From NCBI RefSeq assembly GCF_024181285.1, contig NZ_CP051201.1, positions 992,001 through 1,056,000 of the forward strand: DNA of 64,000 nt. The letters run 5' to 3'. The stretch's first letter is position 1; every line of letters begins with the position of its first letter. The position numbers and the translations under genes are program-made. Shown here one piece after another: positions 20,965 to 31,105 of the stretch. A model generated the notes under the pieces. It saw only the letters and a program-made list of their open reading frames with translations. It was not told the origin of the DNA and searched no databases. The stretch is from Treponema sp. OMZ 790 (GTDB taxonomy: Bacteria > Spirochaetota > Spirochaetia > Treponematales > Treponemataceae).

Positions 20965-21008
20965 TATAGTAACAGGGCATAAATTAAGTGCATAAAAGGA
21001 GTTTTTGA

Positions 21009-22054
21009 ATGAAAAAAACATTTATACTTGTAGCTATGGCATTCCTTTTGATGGGTGCCGTTGCGGTTGCTGAAGAAGCGATTATTATTGATTTCGCGCT
21101 GTTGAATGCCGATATCATTGCAAATGATGCAGGCAAGATGACTCAAAACCGACGAACCGTTATGGATTACGGTCAAGCTGCCGGTGCCTCTTACACTGAG
21201 GAACAAAAGCTTTGATGAGATCATCTTTGGCCATTGAGCAGTGGAAGTAAAATTAAATTCTTCTGCTAGGAACCCTCTTTCTGTTGCTACTTCAACAGTT
21301 AAAGAAGCTGAAGTAAGAGCTGAAGGCGATAAATCTGCAGGTCAGAAGTTGATGGGTGTACGCATCTTGTTCCCGACTTGGACAAACAATGCCAATGCAG
21401 AAATTAGACCCGGATTTTAATTCCTGCTTACGAAAAATGGCTCAAGTTGACGATCAGGGTAACTTACAGGAACCCACTGAAGAGGATAAGGCTTCAGGAA
21501 AATCAAGATTTGAAGAAGGCTACGGTGTTGTTCGAAATACCGGCGTTATCAAATCAATTGCCGTAAATACTTATGGTATGAACTTCCCCCATGGTCTTTA
21601 TGTTCTTCTCAGAGATCAGAACAACGAAGTAAAAAGATACTTCATGGGTTATCTTTTGTTTGACGGTTGGAAAGAGCTCGTTTGGAACAACCCTGCCTAT
21701 ATTGCACATGTAAAGGCCAGAGAGTTGAGACTTTATCCTGTTTATCCTGTTTCTCTTCCCCATGTTGCTTTCGAAGGTTTCTTAATTACCAGAGATGCAG
21801 CTCATGACGGAGGCGATGCTATCGCATACTTCAAAGATGTTAAAATCATTTATGACAAAGCAGTATTGACAACAGTACGTGACTTTGCTGATGAAGATCT
21901 TTGGGGTATTCAGACCGAAAGAGAAATGAAACGAAAGAAGATTGAAGTTGAAAAATTCGGACATGTTCAGGTTTTAAGATTCCTCGAACAAGAGAAACTT
22001 GCTACCGAAGAAGGTTTTACACCCTCTGAAGGTTCCGAAAAGAAACAACAATAA
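21009..22054 (+). pseudogene. Flagellar filament outer-layer (sheath) protein FlaA, frameshifted
   Basis: FlaA coats the periplasmic flagellar core of spirochaetes. A signal peptide (MKKTFILVAMAFLLMGAVAVA) is followed by about 325 mature residues, normal for FlaA. Recognisable segments are IIDFALLNADI, WEVKLNSSARNPLSV, MGVRILFPTWTNNANAEI, FEEGYGVVRNTGVIKSIAV, YLLFDGWKELVWNNPAYI and the C-terminal FLEQEKLATEEGF. The frame breaks near 21,213 (a run of Ts one short) and near 21,385-21,430. The 232-codon frame from 21,356 holds the C-terminal two thirds. AAGGAG lies upstream of the ATG, and a terminator follows. The breaks are homopolymer-type, so the gene is probably functional. Confidence 0.85.
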
Positions 22055-22071
22055 GTTTTAAAAATTAGCAT

Positions 22072-22104
22072 AAGCGGTCGAGATAATGACTCGGCCGCTT
22101 TTGT
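22072..22104 (+). terminator. flaA terminator
   Basis: AAGCGGTCGAG pairs with CTCGGCCGCTT across a 7-base loop, followed by TTTTG. Confidence 0.75.
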
Positions 22105-22132
22105 TTGATGTCCTGTTAGGTTTTACCAAAAT

Positions 22133-23365
22133 ATGTTGTCTGAAGATATTCCTTGGCTCCCTAAAAAAGAGAAATTGAGGGAGATGTATTCTTCTTATGT
22201 GCCTCATTTAAATGTTTTGATAGTGCGCATAGAAGAGTTTTTGCGTTCTATTGTTAAAATAGCTTCTGCACCCACATATAAGACAAGGGTAAAAAGTTTT
22301 AACAGTTATTATCTGAAACTGTTGAAATTTCCGCCCAAAAGTGATACGTCCGATTTACCTGTCCTCACAGATATTATGGGGGTCAGGATCATATGTCCTT
22401 TTTTACAGGATATAAATGAAGTTGAAACTATTTTACTAAAGAAATTTAAAGTAATAGAAGTAGAGCGCAAAGGTTCGGAAAGGACTTTTAGAGAATTCGG
22501 ATATGAATCTGTTCATTTTTTGCTCGAAATACCCGAGGAATTTAAGGTAGGCCTTGTATTACCTAAAAATTTAATCTTTGAAATCCAGCTTAGAACAATT
22601 CTTCAAGATGCTTGGGCAGAGGTTGAACATGAGCTGGTATATAAGTCGGAGTTTTCTCCCTTTGATCAACCCCTAAAAAGAAAGCTTGCTTCGATAAACG
22701 CAAGTTTGAGTTTGGCTGATATTATTTTTCAGGAAATTCGCGATTATCAAAACAAGCTTAATACTGAACTTGAAAAGAGACGCTTTGAATTTTATTCGAT
22801 GGCTGACGAATATACGGCAAAGGTTTTGCCTGAAACCGATATTGTTCAGCATGATAATTTAGAGCATAGCGGAGAATTGAAGGTTGCCGAAACAATAGAC
22901 GATTTGATTTTGGCCGCGATTGAAGCCCATAATCAAAATCTTTTTGATAAGGCAGAAAAAATTTATACAAAAATAATCGAGCAAAACCCGAATGATGTTG
23001 TCCTTTCGGTCGTATTTAAGCATAGGGGAATGGCGTATTTTGCTCAAGCTGACTATGAAGATGCTTATAAAGATTTTTTGCAGAGTTGTAAATACAATCC
23101 TGCTAACTTTCGATCTCTTTACTATGTAGGAATAGCTTTAACTCTCTTAAATAGAGATGATGAAGCTATCGAGTATTTTACAAAATCGCTTGAAATCAAT
23201 AAGTTTCAAGCTCATGTTTATTTTAGGCGAGCATTGTCCTATTTTAAATTGGCCTTGTATCCTGAAGCTGCCAAAGATTTAGATTCCGCCTCGGATCTTG
23301 GCTTGGCTGAAGAAGATGCAAAAAAATTGCGCATAGCTATTGCAAAAAAAATTGATATGGTGTAA
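22133..23365 (+). CDS. RelA/SpoT synthetase-domain protein fused to TPR repeats
   Basis: 410 residues. Residues 50-190 match the (p)ppGpp synthetase fold: TDIMGVRI (Asp80, Arg85), FGYESVHF (Tyr124, Ser126, His128), EIQLRT (150-155) and DAWAEVEHEL. There is no HD hydrolase domain and no TGS or ACT domain. After a helical linker, residues about 260-400 form three or four tetratricopeptide repeats (AEKIYTKIIEQNPND, ALTLLNRDDEAIEYF, YPEAAKDLDSASDLG). It could make alarmone with TPR-mediated protein contacts, or be a related pyrophosphokinase; activity is inferred from motifs. It is intact despite low-quality surroundings. The ribosome site (TTAGG) is weak. Confidence 0.75.
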   Translation: MLSEDIPWLPKKEKLREMYSSYVPHLNVLIVRIEEFLRSIVKIASAPTYKTRVKSFNSYYLKLLKFPPKSDTSDLPVLTDIMGVRIICPFLQDINEVETILLKKFKVIEVERKGSERTFREFGYESVHFLLEIPEEFKVGLVLPKNLIFEIQLRTILQDAWAEVEHELVYKSEFSPFDQPLKRKLASINASLSLADIIFQEIRDYQNKLNTELEKRRFEFYSMADEYTAKVLPETDIVQHDNLEHSGELKVAETIDDLILAAIEAHNQNLFDKAEKIYTKIIEQNPNDVVLSVVFKHRGMAYFAQADYEDAYKDFLQSCKYNPANFRSLYYVGIALTLLNRDDEAIEYFTKSLEINKFQAHVYFRRALSYFKLALYPEAAKDLDSASDLGLAEEDAKKLRIAIAKKIDMV

Positions 23366-23431
23366 TCTAAGCGGCTGTATTATGTCATATACAATAACTA
23401 TAGTTTTAAATTAATTACGGAGGTACCTTAA

Positions 23432-23701
23432 ATGAAAAATCGATCTGCGATTAAAAGACATAACCAGAGTGAAGTTCGCCGAATGCGAAACCGCTCTGCA
23501 AAGAGTGAAGTACGTACAACAGCAAGAAAGTATACTGAGGCTGTTCATGCCGCTAATGCAGAAACTGCCGCAGCCTTACTTCGCGAGCTTTCCAGTCAGC
23601 TTGATTCGGCAGCCAGAAAGGGAATTTTAACAAAGAATTCGGCAGCCCGCAAAAAGTCAAGAATGCAGCTCTTGTATAATGCTTCATTTGCAGCAAAATA
23701 A
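23432..23701 (+). CDS. 30S ribosomal protein S20
   Basis: 89 residues, basic. The start KNRSAIKRHNQSEVRRMRNR and the AARKGILTKNSAARKKSRM segment are typical of bS20, which binds 16S rRNA early in 30S assembly. A strong GGAGGT lies upstream and a terminator directly downstream, so it is a single-gene unit. Confidence 0.92.
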   Translation: MKNRSAIKRHNQSEVRRMRNRSAKSEVRTTARKYTEAVHAANAETAAALLRELSSQLDSAARKGILTKNSAARKKSRMQLLYNASFAAK

Positions 23702-23713
23702 AAATGAAGGAAA

Positions 23714-23758
23714 ACCGCAAAACCTATCCGGTATTGCGGTATTTTTTTATAATTTAAA
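23714..23758 (+). terminator. rpsT terminator
   Basis: ACCGCAA pairs with TTGCGGT, followed by ATTTTTTTAT. Confidence 0.75.
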
Positions 23759-23761
23759 AAG

Positions 23762-24071
23762 ATGAAAAAAAAACTGTCGAAGGTAGACATAATAGATTCC
23801 GTTTATAGAAATAATCCTCAATATCAACTTAAGCAGATTACAGGTATAACAAATCTGTTTTGGAGGAATTGTCTCTTCTTTGAAAAAGGGAACTCCCATA
23901 GAAATACGAGGTTTAGGTTCTTTTGATTTTGTGGTTTTACACGGAAAAAAAAATGCCCGAAATCCTAAAACAGGAGAAAGAGTTTTGACCGCTGACAGGT
24001 GTAAAATAAGGTTTAAGCCGGGAAAAGAACTTAAAGAGGCTCTCCTTAAATTAAATACAAAAGAGTTTTAG
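23762..24071 (+). pseudogene. HU/IHF-family DNA-binding protein, frameshifted
   Basis: About 103 residues. The N-terminal half KLSKVDIIDSVYRNNPQYQL is followed by a shift near 23,850-23,880. The C-terminal half is KKGTPIEIRGLGSFDFVV, then KNARNPKTGERVLTADRCK and FKPGKELKE, the beta-arm and C-terminal helix of HU/IHF histone-like proteins. It bends DNA and organises the nucleoid. It lies 5 bases upstream of lnt. The break falls where a GTT/AAT-type base loss would restore the helix, so sequencing error is likely. Confidence 0.75.
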
Positions 24072-24075
24072 GATA

Positions 24076-25713
24076 ATGAAAAATAAACACATTTCTTTTT
24101 TTATAAATCTTTTACTCGCCCTTTTTGGAGCTATTCTCTTTGCCCTATCTCATCCCAATTATTTATGCTTAAACGGATTCAGTTTTTTAGCTTACATAGC
24201 CCTTATTCCGTTTTTTTTATTGATTAAAAGAACCCGTCTTAAATTTTCATTTTTTTGGGGAGCATTTTCGGGAGCTCTTTCATATTTTATTTTTAATTTT
24301 TGGATAATGTTTTTTCATCCTATTGCGATTTATGTAATTATTGCAAAATACTCCGTAATGTATTCGATTTTATTTTTTATGTTAAAAATAATCGATTCTT
24401 ATCTTCCGAAATACGGTTTTATTTTTCAAACGATAGTATGGGTGTCCTTTGAGTATCTAAGTACTTTAGGCTTTTTGGGTTATTGTTACGGTATAATGGG
24501 CTATAGTCAATGGCGCTTTTCCGTCTTAATCAGAGTATCTTCCATATTTGGAGTTTGGGGAATTTCTTTTTTGGTTATTTTCTTTTCAGCTTGTACGGCT
24601 GCAATAATTTTTGATTTTTTTAAAGAAAGAAAGGTTTGGCCGGTTTTTAAAAAATATAACTTGCCTATGATGATTTGGCTGGGAACATTTTTCGCTTTTA
24701 TTTTATACGGAATTTTTACAAAGATAAATCTTTCAGAAATTCCAAAAACAAAGATTGCTCTTGTCCAGCCTAATAGAGACCCATGGCTTGGAAATTTGGA
24801 AGTTTATAGAAATAATTATGAAGAACTGAAAGATTTATCTGAAAAAGCCATAAAATATTTTCCTGATTTGGAATTAGTAGTTTGGCCGGAAACTGCTTTT
24901 ATTCCCATGATAAGATGGCATTATAAATACACCTCAACCTCTAATCCCAATTCTCTTTTGGTGCGGGAATTACTGCATTTTTTGGATAATCAAAAAGTTT
25001 CTTTTTTAATAGGAAATGATGAAGGTGTTTTGGATAAAAAATTTTTAGATAACAATTTTGATGATCTTGAAGATAAGAGGCTTGACTATAATGCTGCCTT
25101 ACTCTTTACTCCAAAAAAAAATGTTTTACCTCCTGAGCCTCAAGTATACCGAAAAAGACACTTGGTTCCGTTTACGGAACATTTTCCTTATCAAAAACTT
25201 TTTCCCGGTATTTATCGATTCTTAAAAGAAAATGATACTCATTTTTGGGAAAAAGGAGATAAAGCAAATCTTCTTGAGTTTAATCATTTAAAAATCGGAG
25301 TGCCAATTTGTTTTGAGGATACCTTCGGCTATATTTCAAGGGATTTTTCAAAAAACGGTGCAAATATCATAATTAATCTTACAAATGATGCTTGGGCAAG
25401 AAGCCTTGTAAGCCAATACCAGCATTTGGCTATGGCCGTTTTTAGATCTGCGGAAAATCGCATACCCGTATTGCGGGCTGCAAGTTCCGGTCAAACGGCT
25501 TTTATCGATCAAAACGGCAGCATAAAAAAAATGGCGGCTCCGTTTACAAAGGACATTTTAATTGCAGATGTACCCGTCTTGACAGAAGGATATAAAACGG
25601 TTTACTCTTATTTTGGTGATTTTTTCGGAGTATTTTGCACAATAGGTTCAATTATGATTTTGTGCTTTATCATAGTGAATAAATTTATCGAGAAAAATTC
25701 GGAGGTTAAATGA
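24076..25713 (+). CDS. Apolipoprotein N-acyltransferase
   Basis: 545 residues. Inner-membrane enzyme adding the third acyl chain to the N-terminal Cys of lipoproteins. The first 220 residues contain about seven membrane helices. The periplasmic nitrilase-like domain has the catalytic triad: Glu272 in VVWPETAF, Lys360 in RKRHLVPFTEHFP and Cys412 in VPICFEDTFG. A final helix (FGVFCTIGSIMILCFIIV) ends the protein. Spirochaetes are rich in lipoproteins, consistent with need. The gene overlaps the following bactofilin gene by 4 bases (ATGA). Confidence 0.9.
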   Translation: MKNKHISFFINLLLALFGAILFALSHPNYLCLNGFSFLAYIALIPFFLLIKRTRLKFSFFWGAFSGALSYFIFNFWIMFFHPIAIYVIIAKYSVMYSILFFMLKIIDSYLPKYGFIFQTIVWVSFEYLSTLGFLGYCYGIMGYSQWRFSVLIRVSSIFGVWGISFLVIFFSACTAAIIFDFFKERKVWPVFKKYNLPMMIWLGTFFAFILYGIFTKINLSEIPKTKIALVQPNRDPWLGNLEVYRNNYEELKDLSEKAIKYFPDLELVVWPETAFIPMIRWHYKYTSTSNPNSLLVRELLHFLDNQKVSFLIGNDEGVLDKKFLDNNFDDLEDKRLDYNAALLFTPKKNVLPPEPQVYRKRHLVPFTEHFPYQKLFPGIYRFLKENDTHFWEKGDKANLLEFNHLKIGVPICFEDTFGYISRDFSKNGANIIINLTNDAWARSLVSQYQHLAMAVFRSAENRIPVLRAASSGQTAFIDQNGSIKKMAAPFTKDILIADVPVLTEGYKTVYSYFGDFFGVFCTIGSIMILCFIIVNKFIEKNSEVK

Positions 25714-26124
25714 AACGGAATAATAAATATAAAGAAAAGAATGTGACGGTTTTAGGTAAAGAAACCGTTTTTGACGGAGTGATGAAATTTTCTGAAAGTT
25801 TGCAAATTGAAGGTAAATTTATCGGTGCCATAGATTCTCAAGGTTCTTTACATGTGTCAAAAAGTGCCGATTGCAGAGTTCAGTATGTAAAGGCTGCTTC
25901 TATTACCGTTGAAGGCTCTGTTGTCGGGCCTTTCTGCTGCCGATAAAGTTGATTTAAAATCCGGATGTTCCGTTAAAGGCGATATTACAGCCGGGAAGTT
26001 AAGAATAGCCGACAAGGTTTCTTTTGAGGGCTCTGTCAGAATGATTAAAAATACCGGTGTTCCCGAAAAACACTTTTTTTCGATAAAGTCGGAGCAGCTT
26101 AAAGAACAGCTTAGCCGTCAATAA
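25710..26124 (+). pseudogene. Bactofilin (CcmA-type), frameshifted
   Basis: About 138 residues. The beta-helix pattern of bactofilins is clear: VTVLGKETVFDGVMKFSESL, IEGKFIGAIDSQGSLHVSK and, after a break near 25,920, VDLKSGCSVKGDITAGKLRI. Bactofilins polymerise without nucleotide and scaffold cell-shape or envelope machinery. The two frames (78 and 71 codons) overlap near 25,920-25,930, where two bases seem lost. It overlaps lnt by 4 bases and precedes pncC. Confidence 0.78.
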
Positions 26125-26150
26125 TTTAAAAGCTTTTAAGGTAAAGCTGA

Positions 26151-26706
26151 GTGATTGATTTTGAACTTGTAAAAAGAGTTTTTTTTGTTCTAAAAGAAAG
26201 AGACATAAAACTTATAACCTGCGAATCATTGACCGGAGGTTTAATATCTTCGGAGTTTACAAAAATTCCGGGTGCGTCCGAAGTTCTTTGGGGCGGCTAT
26301 GTGGTATATACGCCTCAGGCAAAAATTGAACTTTTAGATGTAGACCCTATGATTTTAAAAAACTTCGGCCTTGTGAGTGCTCAAACCGTAGAAGCCATGA
26401 ACTTGGGAGCCGTTAATACGTTTTAGCGGCTTCTTCCGTCTGATTTCTGTAGTTTCTATTGCCGTAAGCGGAGCGGCCGGCCCTTCGAGTCTTGAAGGCC
26501 ATCCGGCCGGAACTGTATATGTGTCTTCTGCTCTTTTTGATTCTAAAAACTTGAATTTTAAAATTCAAAACGGTTTAAAAAAAGTCGAAAAATCTTCTCT
26601 TTTATTTGATACTCATTTTTATAAATTTTCGGGTTCAAGGGATGAGGTGAGAGAACAAACTTTAAATAAAGCTTTTTTACATGTTCTATCATTGATAAAA
26701 AATTGA
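26151..26706 (+). pseudogene. Nicotinamide-nucleotide amidase (CinA C-terminal type), frameshifted
   Basis: About 184 residues, the stand-alone PncC form without the N-terminal MoCF domain of full CinA. It recycles nicotinamide mononucleotide to nicotinate mononucleotide. Motifs: LITCESLTGGLISSEFTKIPGAS, WGGYVVYTPQAKIELL, then IAVSGAAGPSSLEGHPAGTV. The frame breaks near 26,415-26,450. GTG start with TAAGG upstream. Its last 139 bases are the left end of copy B and recur at positions 1-139. Confidence 0.78.
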
Positions 26707-26722
26707 TAATCATACACAAGTT

Positions 26723-27307
26723 ATGAAAAAGATAAGACTTTATACAAGACAAGATATTCGTTCGTTAAAAGAAATTGAAGAATTAGGATGTTTTACAAAT
26801 AAAATTTCTTATGTTAAAGAACAGTTTGATGATATGTCGGATTATATTTTAGATTGTTATAAATATTTTGTAAAAGAAGCTTCTACGCGCGTTACAAAAG
26901 CTGAAAATGTAGAACTTCCGGTGTGGTGTTCAATAAGCAACGAAAATTGTCTTCATCCGATTGAAAATACTATTGTTTATGTTTTGGATGTACCTGAAGA
27001 CGAAGTTATTTATTTTGACGGTACAAAATGGGATTATGTTTTAAATCACCATTATATTCCTTTGGATGAAGAGGATCATAAAAGTTACAAGGCTCATTTA
27101 AAAGAAAGAGGTTTTGATAACGGTTTTGAATTTTTTACCGGGAAATATAAGGGAAAATTTCCGCAAGAAGTTAAAATAATCATGGACAGTTGGACAAGAA
27201 TTTTTGATATTGATGAATGGAATATTTTTAAAGTTCAGGCAAATATCTGGCAGATTAAAAAAGAATGGATAAAAACTATAGTGAATATCGGAGAACCTAT
27301 TCCGTAA
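26723..27307 (+). CDS. DUF3841-like protein (copy B, intact)
   Basis: 194 residues, no signal peptide, acidic and rich in aromatic residues. The start (IRLYTRQDIRSLKEIEELGCF) and the centre (LPVWCSISNENCLHPIENTIV, then LDVPEDEVIYFDGTKWDYVLN) resemble DUF3841, a cytoplasmic family of unknown function. It starts 16 bases after pncC, with a weak ribosome site, and is followed by a bidirectional terminator. Confidence 0.65.
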   Translation: MKKIRLYTRQDIRSLKEIEELGCFTNKISYVKEQFDDMSDYILDCYKYFVKEASTRVTKAENVELPVWCSISNENCLHPIENTIVYVLDVPEDEVIYFDGTKWDYVLNHHYIPLDEEDHKSYKAHLKERGFDNGFEFFTGKYKGKFPQEVKIIMDSWTRIFDIDEWNIFKVQANIWQIKKEWIKTIVNIGEPIP

Positions 27308-27338
27308 TTTTTTTGTTTTAATATACATGAAAAAAAGA

Positions 27339-27365
27339 ACGGCAGCTTCTATTAGAAACTGCCGT
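27339..27365. terminator. Bidirectional terminator hairpin (copy B)
   Basis: Same element as at 769-795: ACGGCAG pairs with CTGCCGT with an inner TTCTA/TAGAA stem and a T-run on the minus strand. It separates the plus DUF3841-like gene from the convergent minus-strand cluster. Confidence 0.72.
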
Positions 27366-27432
27366 GATTTTAAGTGTTGAACTGAAATTATAAATATGGA
27401 ATACTGTTTTTCGTAAGACTCCTCCAAGTCTT

Positions 27433-28368
27433 TTATTCGTAAGGAATAACCTCAGTTCTCCACAAAATCATAAAATGAATAGCAGTGTCCTCGTACTTTG
27501 TTCCCTTGTACACATCCAATATCGTAATCTTAACATCTTCTTGTTCCGGCAAAAGCTTATATCGACAGTTTGAGGATGAGGCGTATCTTTTACGGTAATT
27601 CTTTTCTTTCCGCTTTTAACACCCTCAACAGATATTTTTTTAATCCTTCCGTTTTCATCATAAAGCTTAGGGTTTGAAGCTGAAATATAACCGTTCATCA
27701 AGAGGATGTATTTATCATCACTATTTTTCCATGTTTTTATAACAAAGGATTCTCCTATACCCCAACCGTCTACTCCTTCTACCCAAGGAGTATCTTGGTT
27801 CATATCAGATAGGTTTTCTATCTTGTACTCTCTTTTTTCTTTTTTTGTTTCTTCAACAAGATGTGAATTTACATTTTCATAATTGAATAAAGGATACTCT
27901 CCTGTTCCTCCCATAGGAAATCTTGTAAAAAAATCTGATGCTTCTTCACCATTGAGTGCAGGCAACATGCCCAGGCCTATAACAGCGTCCTCATTTTCTC
28001 CCCAAGCTTTTTTTGCCAAGCCCGTTAAAAGCATAAACTTATTGCCTAAATATTCTTTTGATTCGGGATCAAGATTTGCATATAGGTCTTCAGGCATGTC
28101 CGCATTCAATTCGAATAGAGGAAAGCGGCCTACGTACTTTTTTTTTGTACTTGTAGATTTTTTTTACCTCTTGCTCTTTTGAATTATACCAGCTTATCTC
28201 AATCATGTTTCCTTTTTGGAATTCGATAAAATAAGCAACAGGAGGTCCATCCGTATATCCGAAGCCTGCCAAATCAAAGTTTTGCCCTATTGCAAAACTA
28301 CCCATAATTAAAAAAAGACACAAAAGTGAAGTTTTTTTTAATAAACCGATCTTTCTTTCTAAAAACAT
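27433..28368 (-). pseudogene. NADase-type glycan-binding protein 1 (copy B, frameshifted)
   Basis: About 311 codons, last gene of the minus cluster. It has a signal peptide (MFLERKIGLLKKTSLLCLF, cleavage near SFAIGQ), a short N-terminal domain and the discoidin-like domain with DTPWVEGVDGWGIGE, NGYISASNPKLYDENGRIKK and LDVYKGTKYEDTAIHF. Breaks near 27,553 and 27,597 are unique to copy B. The A9 run near 28,140 breaks the frame in both copies; paralogues 2 and 3 have A8 at the same point and read through. A real phase-variable run or a shared error are both possible. Predicted to act outside the inner membrane as a carbohydrate binder. Confidence 0.78.
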
Positions 28369-28380
28369 TTTCGTTTCTCC

Positions 28381-28920
28381 TTACTGTTTTATATATGAAT
28401 AGAAAAGCCCTAAAATCTTACCATTTTTCTTATCGGGAAGCCAAATATCAAGTTGTGTATTTCCTATATTTTTATTATAAAATTTTACTATTATAGAAAT
28501 ATCATTTTTTTTAGGCTCCATAACGGTAAACTCCAGTTTCTTGTTTTTAATCTTTTTAATAATTTGTGAGTATGTATCATTTCTTTCGATAATAAGCCCT
28601 TTTATATCAACCTTATGAAAAATCTCAAGATCGAAACCTATATGTTCGAAAATGCCGTCATTGGTTAGAGTAATTATAAATCCATCATCCTCATACATAA
28701 TATTGAATCTTCCGGGTGTATGTTTGTAAAATGTCGGCTTACCGAATTTCTTTTCAATATCTTTTTTGCTAAGTACCGAATTAAATTTGAATTCTTTTCC
28801 CTGCACTATAATGGTGCCATCGGCGATTTTAACTTCACTGATATCATTTGAATATATTTGTATTAAAAAAATACAAAACAAAGCACAAATAAAAATATTA
28901 TTTTTTCTTTTTAAAAACAT
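28381..28920 (-). CDS. Small exported protein b (copy B, intact)
   Basis: 179 residues. The signal peptide (KRKNNIFICALFCIFLIQIYS) ends near SNDIS. The mature part contains IVQGKEFKFNSVLSKKDIEK, KFGKPTFYKHTPGRFN, then IMYEDDGFIITLTNDG, IKGLIIERNDTYSQIIKKIK and a C-terminal strand-rich stretch. The 'KFGKP...YEDDGF' pattern followed by a 'DTYS.I.KKIK' helix is shared with proteins c and d, so the three are diverged paralogues. No characterised function known to me. Similar 'lGkP / yddlGi' small proteins occur beside toxin-like genes elsewhere (recollection, not a search). AAGGAG precedes the ATG. Confidence 0.7.
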   Translation of the reverse strand: MFLKRKNNIFICALFCIFLIQIYSNDISEVKIADGTIIVQGKEFKFNSVLSKKDIEKKFGKPTFYKHTPGRFNIMYEDDGFIITLTNDGIFEHIGFDLEIFHKVDIKGLIIERNDTYSQIIKKIKNKKLEFTVMEPKKNDISIIVKFYNKNIGNTQLDIWLPDKKNGKILGLFYSYIKQ

Positions 28921-28947
28921 TTTCTTTATCTCCTTATAATGAATATT

Positions 28948-29517
28948 TTATTCATGAATAAGATCCATATACAGTGCTGTGGCCATGAGTACAGGCTGCC
29001 TTCCAGACTCAGCACATATAATTGTTATATTTACTTTTCCGAATTTTTTGCTGATAAAGTCCATATCTATCATGGGATTAGTACCTTCTTTTTCATAAAG
29101 ATTGTATGTGATTTTAAGAGCCTTTATTTTTTTTTGGATACTATTATATGTATCATCCGGTCTTATTTCTAGATCATATATTACAATCGGATCCGTATCT
29201 TCATTTGTTATAAAAAATTCAAATCCGCAAAAATAATTTTGACGGTCAAACATGAATATCAATCTTTCCTCTTTATAAATAACCTCAGAAGTTTTGCCTT
29301 ATCTGCAACTCCAAAGCTTTACCTATTTTTGCTTCCAAGTCTTTTAACGTATATTTTTACCCGGAATTAACTTTTGATTTCTAAATATAAAGGGAGCATC
29401 ATTGACTATGAACTTTGCCTTTTCTGCCGCACTAAGAGCTGATGCAAAACTACCTACAACTAACAAAAGGCATAAAATGCACTTTTTCGATAAACCGATT
29501 TTTCTTTTTAATAACAT
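28948..29517 (-). pseudogene. Small exported protein c (copy B, frameshifted)
   Basis: Counterpart of the intact 191-codon gene at 2,376-2,951. Copy B has lost bases near 29,288, 29,311, 29,357 and 29,476-29,487, leaving a 104-codon C-terminal frame. Confidence 0.75.
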
Positions 29518-29579
29518 TTTCTTTTCTCCTTGTAAAAGTTTTAATTAGTTTTTAAATCATGCATATTTTTAGCGACAGC

Positions 29580-30125
29580 TTAATCCACATACCAAAGGCT
29601 TACATATGTTACTTCTTGTTTATTTGAAGTTGAACAATAAATTACTAAGAGAACATTTCCAATTTATTTTAAATCTAACTTTGAATTCAAGATCTCTATG
29701 ATTTGCTTTATAAATAACATTAAAGTTTCTTTTGAGCTCTATTAGTTTTTTGACTATGCTTGAATGATTGTCATCTTTTGATATGAATAATCCATAGATA
29801 TTTAAGCCTTTTATTTTTCGGGATATTTAAAACAAACCCATCAAATGAATTCTCTTGGTCAAAATTAAAACAATCTTATCCTCATAAGAACGACACCAAC
29901 CTCCCGGATTGTCTTCATGCCAATCAGGTTTACCCAATTTTTTCAATTTCGTCTCTGGTGTATTTTTCCACGGAATAAGAGGCAAGTCCTTATAAATAAA
30001 AGGTTCATCGCTAATTACAGATTCTGCCTTTTCTGCCGCATTAAGAGCTGCTGCAAAACTACCCACAACTAACAAAAGGCATAAAATGCACTTTTTTCGA
30101 TAAACCGATTTTTCTTTTAAAACAT
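29580..30125 (-). pseudogene. Small exported protein d (copy B, frameshifted)
   Basis: Counterpart of the intact 185-codon gene at 3,016-3,573. About ten bases are missing in homopolymers. Near 30,018 copy B has AGA where copy A has GAA, changing Phe to Ser: a clustered substitution rather than a homopolymer loss. Confidence 0.75.
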
Positions 30126-30149
30126 TTTCTTTTCTCCTTATTAAAAGTT

Positions 30150-31081
30150 TTATTCGTAAGGAATAACCTCAGTTCTCCACAAAATCATAAAATGAATAGC
30201 CGTGTCCTCGTATTTTGTACCCTTGTACACATCCAATATGGTAATCTTAACATCTTCTTGTTCGGGTAAAAAACTTATGTCCACAGTTTGAGGATGGGGT
30301 GTATCCTTTACGGTGAATCTTTTTCTTGCCGCTTGTAACTCCCTCAACCATTATCTTTTTAATTCTTCCGTTTTCATCATAAAGTTTAGGATTTGAAGCT
30401 GAAATATAACCGTTCATCAGTAAAATGTATTTATCATCACTGCTCTTCCATGTTTTTATAACAAAGGACTCTCCTATACCCCAGCCGTCTACACCTTCTA
30501 CCCAAGGAGTGTCTTCTCTCATGTCGCATAGATTTTCTATCTTGTATTCTCTTTTTCCTTCCTTTGATTTTTCGACAAGATGAGAACTTACATTTTCATA
30601 GTAAAAATAAGGTGTTTCTCCTGAGCCCCCTGAGGGAAATCTTGTAAAAAAGCCTTCTGCTTTTTACCCTTTGTGCAGGCAGCATGCCAAGACCTATAAT
30701 ATCATCCTCGTTTTCTTTCCAAGCTTTTTTTACCAAGCCCGTTAAAAGCATAAATTTATTGCCTAAATATTCTTTTGATTGAGGATCAAGGTTTGCATAT
30801 AGGTCATCGGGCATATCGGTATTCAATTCAAATAATGGAAAACGGCCTATGTACTTTTTTTTGTAAGTATAGACCTTTTTTACCTCTTCTTCTTTTGCAT
30901 TATACCAGCTTATTTCGATCTTATTTCCTTTTGAATCGATAAAATAACCAAGTGGAACTCCGCCGGTATATCCGAAGCCTGCCAAATCAAAGTTTTGCCC
31001 TATTGCAAAGCTGCCCATAATTAAAAAAAGACATAAAAATAAGCTTTTTTTAAATAAACCGATCTTTCTTTTTAAAAACAT
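30150..31081 (-). pseudogene. NADase-type glycan-binding protein 2 (copy B, frameshifted)
   Basis: Counterpart of the intact gene at 3,598-4,536. Copy B breaks near 30,319 (two bases lost), 30,661-30,675 and 30,933. The N-terminal 150 codons are readable from 31,081 downward. Confidence 0.75.
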
Positions 31082-31105
31082 TTTCTTCATCTCCTTATAA
31101 AAGTT

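Noticed and set aside
27098..27427. Minus-strand 109-codon open frame over the DUF3841-like gene
   Set aside because: Antisense to an intact gene and it crosses a terminator.
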